In this document: piece by piece, positions 57,617-64,000 of the stretch
How positions within the stretch are numbered: position 1 is the first letter of the stretch
Layout: every line of letters starts with the position of its first letter
DNA from: Zygotorulaspora mrakii
Taxonomy: Eukaryota; Ascomycota; Saccharomycetes; Saccharomycetales; Saccharomycetaceae
Length of the DNA: 64,000 nucleotides
NCBI RefSeq assembly: GCF_013402915.1
Contig: NC_050722.1
Location: 1,054,001 to 1,118,000, forward strand
Reading direction: 5' to 3'
The notes under the pieces: generated by a model
Told to the model about the DNA's origin: nothing
Database searches by the model: none
The model's input: only the letters and a program-made list of their open reading frames with translations
Position numbers and translations under genes: made by a program

Positions 57617-58303
57617 ATGCCTCACCAGGCATTTCAGCCACAGCCTTATACAAACCAAAATTAGCAAAAAGTTACAATACAATTGCGGTAACTATGTTTA
57701 GTGTTGGTTCTTGATGGCTCGAGTGGCTTAACGTTCAACCTCAATTACGCTTATTCTTATGCATTGCCTTGCGACTTATTTCCTCGGTAGTCTTTGACTG
57801 AGAATTGACGCCCCCTCCCCCTCTACCTTTAGTAAAGAGATCTAGTAACAAAAACATATTATCATCACATAAAATGAAACGTAAGTACTCAGAGATCTGC
57901 GCATATATCTTGATTACTCGGCAACTCTATCGCTATCAAATCCATTCCCTGCATGATTGCACATCTAGTTCGACAGAACATTCCGATTTGCAAGTAATAC
58001 TTGCAGTGACGAAGTGCTAGACATAAGGATTACGTTAAACGAGTAGCATCAAGCTGAAATATTTGAACCCGCTGAAGCGTGATGACCCAGGGTCAGTATG
58101 CTTTGATCCATTTTTCCAAAATAATCTTCTTGCCACTTTTTACAAAACGACTTTCATGTGAGGAAGATGCGAAAACGAATCATACGGACTTGAACAAAAT
58201 GTTGATAAAGAAAATACGAAGGTATTAGGGCAAGAAGAATAGAAAATAAGGCCACTAAGGTAAAATAACATTCCTATAGAATCTGTAGTGTGTCTGGATA
58301 GAT

Positions 58304-59962
58304 ATGGATACGCTTGTTGGAGCCGAGAGTCCCTCGCTCTCTTCAAGTGAAGAATCATTGTCCCTGCATTGTGACATATTAGCCGACTCTCTCTTTGATG
58401 AGAAGTCTCTATTGAACTTCTTCAATGAGCAAGAGCAAAGGGATTTCAAGACAAGCGTCATACGCAATATATTGCATGATCGTAATTACAAAACTCTTTG
58501 CACGCTCGGAATGAGCAATTTTGGATTTGTTAGCACTCCCCTTAGAAAGGAATGTTGGTTCGAACTGCTTTCTCGACAATTGAGAGTGTCCCAAGGTAGC
58601 GGATACACTACCAATAAGGGCTGTACCAGAGAGCATAGAGATGAAAATCAAGTGAGCTTGGACGTTCAAAGGTCCTTCACAAGTGTTACTGACGAAGGGC
58701 GCAAGGAAAAATTGCGGAAATTGTTAGAACGGATTATCGTGAAGATACTTCGTAGATATCCCAAACTAAGTTATTACCAGGGATACCATGATGTTGTGTC
58801 GGTATTTGTTATTGTATTTATTGAGGGACATGACTATGACGATGAATGTAATTTCCTATCCTTGAGTGGTATGACAAGTAAAAGTGATGATAACCATTCT
58901 AATGGCGCAGCCGAGGATAAAAGCAATGGCGTGAGTTCCTCGACTACTGATTTGTACGAAAATGAGACGACGTCTAAAATCGGCTTTGATGAGGATAAAC
59001 TGTTGCGTTGTGTTGAAGCATTTACTCTTCTTTATCTTAGAGATTTCATGATGGATTCCTTGGATTTCCCCATTGATCAACTTAGGCTTATACCGGAGTT
59101 CATTAAAAAAAATAGCAAGGCTTTCTATAAAAAGCTGAACTTGGATAAAATTGAGCCATTCTTCGCAATATCTTCAATATTAACAGTTTTCTCACATGAA
59201 CTGAAACCAAGTGAAAATGAGCCCGATTCTCTTATATTTCAAATTTTTGATTTCGTCATTTCTTCTCAGTCAATGGTAGTGCCCCTGGCCATGTATGCCA
59301 CATTGATAATGGAAAAGAAAGATACCATAATAGAGGCATACAACGCAAATATCGACAATTTCGAAAACAGCGTAGATCTTGTTCATGGCGTTATCCAACA
59401 GGTTTTGGTTCCTACCAGATGTGCCGAAAAAATTTGGAAACAAATTCTCGAAGAAGTAAGGTCCAATCCCTCGAGAGAACATATCTCGAAATACAGAGGG
59501 CTTGTTAATAGGTACAGTACTCTACTAACGACAGCTTCAGGCCAGTTACACACCAGTTATGAGGTGGAGGATGTCATCAAACTATTAGAAAAAGAAATTG
59601 CCCTTAACAGCAAGAGGAAAACATCGAAAGCTCATGCCAAACTTCACAAAACGAACACAATGAGAACTTTTGCTCGTTTATTTTCATCTCGATCATTCCC
59701 ACTTATTTGCAAAGTTTCCATTTTTGTTGGCATGCTTGCAATTTTTATGAAGCTTTATCGCGATGGATCGATAAAAGCCATGCTTCCCACCCTCAGAATT
59801 TATTTGAAGAAATACCAATGCTCCTCTTTTGCAGGTCTTTACCGGGGCCTTAATTATGTATGGCTGGATCCATTACATGAGCTTTTAAAGAACCCTTCAC
59901 TACCTAGATGGGCATCCAAAGTATCAAGGTCCATCTCATCTTCGAAAGATTCGGACTTTTAA
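58304..59962 (+). CDS. GYP8: Rab GTPase-activating protein Gyp8 (TBC domain)
   Basis: The 552-residue protein (497 in S. cerevisiae) has a TBC domain. The arginine-finger motif is SLDVQRSF (Arg123) and the glutamine finger YYQGYHD (Gln159). They are followed by LLYLRDFMMDSLDFPIDQL and the helical C-lobe ILTVFSHEL..IFDFVISSQSMVVPLAMYATLIM. A hydrophobic segment near 460-480 (FPLICKVSIFVGMLAIFMKLY) may anchor it to the ER or peroxisome membrane. An acidic insert (about 195-220) splits the domain. It stimulates GTP hydrolysis by Ypt1 and related Rabs. Placement beside STE2 matches YFL027C. Confidence 0.9.
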   Translation: MDTLVGAESPSLSSSEESLSLHCDILADSLFDEKSLLNFFNEQEQRDFKTSVIRNILHDRNYKTLCTLGMSNFGFVSTPLRKECWFELLSRQLRVSQGSGYTTNKGCTREHRDENQVSLDVQRSFTSVTDEGRKEKLRKLLERIIVKILRRYPKLSYYQGYHDVVSVFVIVFIEGHDYDDECNFLSLSGMTSKSDDNHSNGAAEDKSNGVSSSTTDLYENETTSKIGFDEDKLLRCVEAFTLLYLRDFMMDSLDFPIDQLRLIPEFIKKNSKAFYKKLNLDKIEPFFAISSILTVFSHELKPSENEPDSLIFQIFDFVISSQSMVVPLAMYATLIMEKKDTIIEAYNANIDNFENSVDLVHGVIQQVLVPTRCAEKIWKQILEEVRSNPSREHISKYRGLVNRYSTLLTTASGQLHTSYEVEDVIKLLEKEIALNSKRKTSKAHAKLHKTNTMRTFARLFSSRSFPLICKVSIFVGMLAIFMKLYRDGSIKAMLPTLRIYLKKYQCSSFAGLYRGLNYVWLDPLHELLKNPSLPRWASKVSRSISSSKDSDF

Positions 59963-60007
59963 CTTTTTTTTTAATAGAATATAATGTCCATGATATATTT
60001 TTTTCAG

Positions 60008-61775
60008 CTAGTTTAAGTCTATCTCATATATGAAAGTTGTATCAGTTGAATTACCTTGCCAGCCGCGATTACCACTGGTGCTTATTAAGAATCTACACGT
60101 TGGATCCACATACATGTTGGATATTACACCACCGTGATGCCCCGGAACAATCAGGAACGGCACAGCGGTGCCCTTAGAATTCATATCATTCGCAGTATTA
60201 AAAAGTCGTATATTATCCCGCGAAGCACACAACACCTGTTTGTTATTAGGCATTGCTCGTACGCACGTCACTGGTCCTGATATAGCCGGCAGTTTCAACA
60301 CATTACTTGGTGCTGAGGGCATCCGCAATTCAAATTCTTCAACGGTGGCATTTCTTCTTCCGGCGAAAACACGATCACCATCCATATACCAGCAGGCAGA
60401 TTGACACCATGGAGGGGTCTTTGGCCCTTTCTCCAGATTCAAAACTGGCGAAGATGGCACTCTACGATCCCATATATGTACAGTACCGTTTAATCCAGAT
60501 GACATGAAAACCGATTCATCGTATACAACATTCAGCGTTGTTTTCGAAATTTCCTCCGAGATATTTCTATTTTTTGTGTCTTCGTTTTCCCTCTCAGTAT
60601 CAGTATGTGAACTTAAATCAGCTTTATCCTCATCTTCATCACCGAACAAAGAATCCATATCATCGTCTTTTTCGTTTTTTTCGATGTCGGTCTTCAAATT
60701 GATGGATACATCTTTGATATCTACCGTTGAGAACAAAGGTCTCATTTCCAATGATGAAAGTTCTGAGGTCGAGCCTTTGAACTCGTTTACTAAACTTCCG
60801 GATTCCAGGTCCCACTCTAGAATTTTTTTATCCCAAGAACCACTCAAAAATCTAGTCTCATCATCGTTCATCTTCAGCAAGTTGACAATATTTGAGTGAC
60901 CGTCTCTGCCTTTAAAATAATGACTTATGGAACCCTCCATGTATCTAACACCTTGAAGAGTGATGCCACCATCATCGAGACCACTCAGAATAAAAAGGCA
61001 CTCACTTTGAACCTCTAGAGAGTATACGGGGCTCACTTTTGGTTCATATTCTTTATTATTCTTGAGCATTTTCAACTGCGATCTCTTTTGTGGGACTTCA
61101 TTTTCCCAATAAGACACAAGTATACCGGCGTTTTGAATGGATTCTGCTAGCGAATGTCTTTGTAAAATAGTAAGAGAGAGTTTACCTTCAACAGTGTTAA
61201 GGAAATCGTACTTTCTAATGAATCCATCATCTCCACCGAGAAACAAATACTCCAACCCCTTGGACATTGTCAAAGCATTAACATTAGTTTGAATTGGGAT
61301 TGCGGCTGAGGGATATATATTGTAGGTGTCTGCAACTTTTGCCGACAGTAACATCTGTGTATAATAATTGTGAACTTTATCTATACCACTTGGTTTGTCC
61401 ATATCCACATCTTTGTCCTCTTCTGTGACTTCGTTTTCCGCCTGCTGAACGGAGCTTGCATCAAAATTAGAATTATTCTTTGCATCGTCTTGGGGATGGC
61501 TGAAGTTCATACCATCTGCACTGTCTACATGTTTCTCCCCGTTCGCATTGGTGTTGCCGTTGGCGTTTCCGTTGCCATTTTCATTCTGCTTTGCTCCATT
61601 GATATGTCTGTGCTCATCTTCCGAGTCCATAGTAGTTGAAAATGTACGATTAGGATGATCTGCTGCATTACTCTCGCCACCATTGGCATTATTAACATCG
61701 TCATCGTTACGGTCATCTTCATTTTCATCGTCATCGTCATCGTCATCATCGTCGTCGTCGCCGTCGTCATCGTCA

Positions 61776-61807
<32 letters not shown>

Positions 61808-62053
61808 ATCATCACCGTCATCGTCGTCGTCGTCATCATCTTCGTCGTCATCTTCATCGTCGTCGTCGTCGTCTTCATTGCCATCGTCGTCGTCTTGGTC
61901 GTTTTCATCTTCCTCGTCACCCTGATCCTGATCCTGATCCATATCGTTTACTTTACCTATATTACCGTGCAACATGGTGTCATCTTCCTCTTCCTCTTCC
62001 TCGTCCTCTTCAGGCACCCTATTTTGGTTCAGAATCTCATCGACCTCATCCAT
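60008..62053 (-). CDS. SPT8: SAGA subunit Spt8 (WD40)
   Basis: This 681-residue protein (602 in S. cerevisiae) begins MDEVDEILNQNRVPEEDEEEEEED. A long Asp/Glu tract follows (about 45-120) and an Asn/Gly-rich linker (150-200). From about 230 to the end it is a WD40 beta-propeller, with repeats ending in variants of W-D (SGSWDKKILEWDLESGSL, SSGLNGTVHIWDRRVPS). The central insert KDDDMDSLFGDEDEDKAD is also acidic. Spt8 binds TBP within SAGA. In S. cerevisiae it is divergent from ERG3 (YLR055C/YLR056W); here CAF16 lies between them. Confidence 0.94.
61700..61920. repeat. Imperfect (GAT/GAC/GAG)n acidic-codon tract in SPT8
   Basis: A mixed run of ATC/GTC/TTC triplets on the plus strand (GAT, GAC, GAA in the gene) encodes about 70 mostly acidic residues. 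The synonymous mixture marks it as older or more constrained than the pure run in BUD27. Confidence 0.9.
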
Positions 62054-62249
62054 GGCAACTCCCTCGATGCACCAGCCGCTTTTGACCCTCTAAGTTTTAT
62101 ACTTCTATCTGCTTTCTAAAATTCGACTTTTTCAAGTGTATTTTATCCAGATGGCGTTGGCGTCCATAGATGAAAAGCTGAAAATTAAGGTCGTAAGCAA
62201 TTAAGTCAAGAAATCCAAAAGAATACCACAAGAGAGGAGCAACCCAAAC

Positions 62250-63113
62250 ATGTCCTTTGCCGTCGAAGTTTTAAACCTTACGTACCAGTTTCCAGGAAGC
62301 GAGACGCCATCGTTGACCAACATCGACCTAAAGATACCGTGGAATACACGAACCCTGATCGTCGGTGCGAACGGAGCTGGTAAATCCACGTTGCTGAAAC
62401 TCTTGAGCGGGAAGCATCTGTGCTTGAATGGGAAGATTCTCGTGAACGGCTCGGATCCATTCAGCCCCGTTCATTCCACCAAGGACGGCGAAGAGGAGTA
62501 CTTGATAACTACGTATTTGGGTACCGAGTGGTGCCACATGAGCATCATCAATAGGGACATCGGCGTCGCCGAACTTCTGAACAGCATCGGCATGCCGCAT
62601 TTCCAGCAACGTGGCGACACCCTCTGCGAGATCCTCGACGTCGATCTCAGCTGGAGAATGTTCAAGCTAAGTGACGGCCAGAAGCGCCGCGTGCAGCTCG
62701 TCATGGGCTTGCTGAAGCCGTGGAAAGTCCTCCTGCTCGACGAAGTCACTGTCGACCTCGACGTCATTGCGAGGTCCAAGCTCCTTGGCTTCCTGCAGTG
62801 GGAAACAAGAACAAGACAGTGCTCCGTGATATACGCAACCCATATCTTTGACGGCCTTTCCGAGTGGCCCGACCGCATCTGGCATCTGAAAGAGGGCTCC
62901 ATGGTAGACCAGCTGGACTACCATCGTGACATCAAGTTTGTCGACTCCTCAGAAGCTACAGGAAACGGTTCAGTTACCTTCTCCCCCGATGGGCCTACTG
63001 TCCACATCTCCAAGGTCAAGAGTCTGCACCCATTGGCGCAATCCTGGCTACACGGAGACCCATCGGATCTCTCTCATCTGCTCATAAGTGATGTTGACCA
63101 GCCACTGTTGTAG
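62250..63113 (+). CDS. CAF16: Soluble ABC ATPase Caf16
   Basis: The 287-residue single-cassette ABC protein (289 in S. cerevisiae) has Walker A GANGAGKST (39-47) and the signature LSDGQKRRVQLVMGLL (about 138-153). Walker B is VLLLDEVTVDLD (about 157-168) and the H-loop YATHIFDGLSEWPDRIWHL. It has no membrane domain. S. cerevisiae Caf16 was found with the CCR4-NOT complex and Mediator components; its activity is not well defined. The coding sequence is GC-rich compared with its neighbours (many CTC, GTC, GAC, TCC codons). Matches YFL028C. Confidence 0.95.
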   Translation: MSFAVEVLNLTYQFPGSETPSLTNIDLKIPWNTRTLIVGANGAGKSTLLKLLSGKHLCLNGKILVNGSDPFSPVHSTKDGEEEYLITTYLGTEWCHMSIINRDIGVAELLNSIGMPHFQQRGDTLCEILDVDLSWRMFKLSDGQKRRVQLVMGLLKPWKVLLLDEVTVDLDVIARSKLLGFLQWETRTRQCSVIYATHIFDGLSEWPDRIWHLKEGSMVDQLDYHRDIKFVDSSEATGNGSVTFSPDGPTVHISKVKSLHPLAQSWLHGDPSDLSHLLISDVDQPLL

Positions 63114-63663
63114 CCTGCGACCGCACATCACTCAATCCCACATCCCATCACCAATAGCTATCGTTTTGTACAACAACTGTTTATCGTGTTTATCACCAAT
63201 CCGTCGTTCCTGTCGTTGTCCGGCTGCTCTGTCCGGAACGAGGTATCGGTCCCCAAACAGTCCGGACAGCTCGTTTGGAACAGTCCGGACGCTCCGGACA
63301 GTCCGGATCCTCGAACGTATCGCTCCTTTGGGAGAAATGACTGCCAATTGGCGCTACGAGTGTCCGGAGATGATCATTTCGCTGTTTTCGGCGATCTGTC
63401 GTTTCCGAAAAGCTTGTTGGTCGTTTAGTTATCCGGACAGCTCGTTTAGAGATTTGGTCGTTAACGCACCGAGAAAGTATTTAAAGAGGTGAAAGATCAT
63501 AAGATATGCGATAATTGCAAGAGCAGAGCAGTGTAAATCGTTGGTAGTTGCAGCAGTCTTCTAAGCGGGTTACTGGCGGTCATTGTGGTGGCGACAGAGT
63601 GTTAAGAGACAGAGTGTTAAGAGACGCGGCACGCAATAGGGAAACAGAGAAAGACAGATAAGG
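63114..63663 (+). promoter_or_regulatory. ERG3: ERG3 promoter region with TGTCCGG elements and paired sterol response elements
   Basis: TGTCCGG occurs at 63217, 63230 and 63361, and CCGGACA at 63262, 63294 and 63433. TCGTTTAG (Upc2/Ecm22 AR1-type) occurs at 63421-63428 and 63442-63449, and a TCGTTTGG variant at 63271. The 16-mer TCCGGACAGCTCGTTT is repeated exactly at 63261-63276 and 63432-63447, joining the two element types. No gene is supported in this spacer. Confidence 0.65.
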
Positions 63664-64000
63664 ATGGATTTAGTTTTAGAGGTTTGCGATAGGTACGTCT
63701 TCGATGAGGTTTACGCGAGGGTGTTGCCTGCGTCGATCACGTCTCATTTTTCGAACAATGCGCAGTCACTGCTGGGGTTGAACAGGGGGTTCAGCAATTC
63801 GACTTTCCTGGAGGAAAGCTTGCACAGTCTCAACAACTTGCCGCGGGTCAACAAGGATGTGTACGGGTACACGCCATATCTGGTGGATTTCACGCAGAGA
63901 ACGTTCGAGTCGTTGCTGCCACGTTACAACATGCTGAGAGAGTTTCTGTCGCTTTGGGCGATCGTTACCGTTTTCGGATGGTTGTTGTATCTGATTGCAG
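63664..64000 (+). CDS. ERG3: Sterol C-5 desaturase, N-terminal part (truncated by window)
   Basis: The frame from ATG 63664 runs open to the window edge (112 complete codons). MDLVLEVCDRYVFDEVYARVLPAS, LLGLNRGFSNSTFLEE and SLLPRYNMLREFLSLWAIVTVFGWLLYLIA match the start of Erg3, ending within its first membrane span. The catalytic histidine clusters lie beyond the window. Erg3 introduces the C-5 double bond in ergosterol synthesis at the ER, downstream of Erg11. It follows SPT8 as YLR056W does, with CAF16 interposed. The promoter has two TCGTTTAG elements shared with ERG11. Confidence 0.95.
   Translation, partial: MDLVLEVCDRYVFDEVYARVLPASITSHFSNNAQSLLGLNRGFSNSTFLEESLHSLNNLPRVNKDVYGYTPYLVDFTQRTFESLLPRYNMLREFLSLWAIVTVFGWLLYLIA

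Larger units (their letters stand above)
57310..58303. other. STE2/GYP8 divergent promoter
   Basis: This 994-bp spacer contains the STE2 operator and PRE, then a C-rich stretch CCCCCTCCCCC (57811-57821). Two frames (57441-57701, 57805-58020) are judged spurious; the first starts inside the operator. Confidence 0.5.

Noticed and set aside
57441..57701. 86-codon frame upstream of STE2
   Set aside because: Its ATG lies within 10 bp of the alpha2-Mcm1 operator and the frame spans it; the protein has no similarity that I recognise. Regulatory DNA explains the region better.
57711..57790. tRNA-like D-arm sequence GGCTCGAGTGGCTTAAC
   Set aside because: It resembles box A of Ser/Leu tRNAs but has an extra base, no box B and no foldable acceptor stem.

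Overview
This is a stretch of nuclear chromosome from a budding yeast of the family Saccharomycetaceae. It is gene-dense and AT-rich, with canonical yeast introns (GTATGT or GTACGT, TACTAAC, CAG or TAG), a tRNA-Ser almost identical to the one I know from Saccharomyces, and standard-code reading. Nearly every gene is recognisable by its Saccharomyces cerevisiae counterpart. The gene order interleaves genes that lie on three separate S. cerevisiae chromosomes: YDR457-YDR472 (IV), YML034-YML038 (XIII) and YHR006-YHR014 (VIII). The pairs SRC1/HEH2, STP1/STP2 and RPL27A/B are each present once here. This is the pattern expected of a lineage that did not undergo the whole-genome duplication (Zygosaccharomyces/Torulaspora-like; genus not resolved).

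Layout: TOM1 3' part (1-2870, +); SRC1/HEH with a conserved alternatively spliced intron (3546-6125, -); AMD1 (6397-8814, +); TFB3 and intron-containing CGI121, which overlap tail to tail (9176-10743); a YML037C-like clathrin-associated protein (10954-12246, +); a PY-motif microprotein like YDR461C-A (12394-12597, -); MRPL28, YMD8, STP1, SPP41 (13203-22257, all +); ERG11, RMT2, SOD2 (22549-26597, all -); PKH3 (+), TDA3 (-); a GC-rich island without a convincing gene (about 31.9-33.1 kb); TLG1 (-), SDC1 (+), UGO1 (-); RPL27 with a long intron (+); DIA4 (+); VPS29 with a short intron (+); the C/D snoRNA snR13 (+); ARD1 (-), TRS31 (+), SPO13-like (+). A tRNA-Ser(AGA) then marks an apparent synteny break, followed by an AHC1-like gene, BUD27, EPL1, BST1, STE2, GYP8, SPT8, CAF16 and the 5' end of ERG3, which runs off the right edge. 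BUD27 to CAF16 matches S. cerevisiae YFL023-YFL028, with SPT8-ERG3 (YLR055-056) at its edge.

The genes are mainly housekeeping: chromatin (EPL1, SPT8, AHC1-like, SDC1), sterol synthesis (ERG11, ERG3), mitochondrial functions (MRPL28, DIA4, UGO1, SOD2), vesicle traffic (TLG1, TRS31, VPS29, GYP8, YML037C-like), nutrient and mating signalling (STP1, STE2) and RNA/translation (RPL27, CGI121, RMT2, snR13, BUD27). Shared control is visible in places. ERG11 and ERG3 both carry TCGTTTAG-type sterol/anaerobic response elements. STE2 has a near-perfect alpha2-Mcm1 operator. The two mitochondrial translation genes carry Puf3 motifs after their stop codons.

The signals least explained by known features are: (1) a TGTCCGG/CCGGACA element clustered in three long promoters (SOD2/PKH3, BUD27/EPL1, ERG3), including a 16-bp perfect inverted repeat; (2) the GC-rich island; (3) interleaved inverted repeats upstream of RPL27. 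I found no prophage, CRISPR array, transposon or defence-type cassette.
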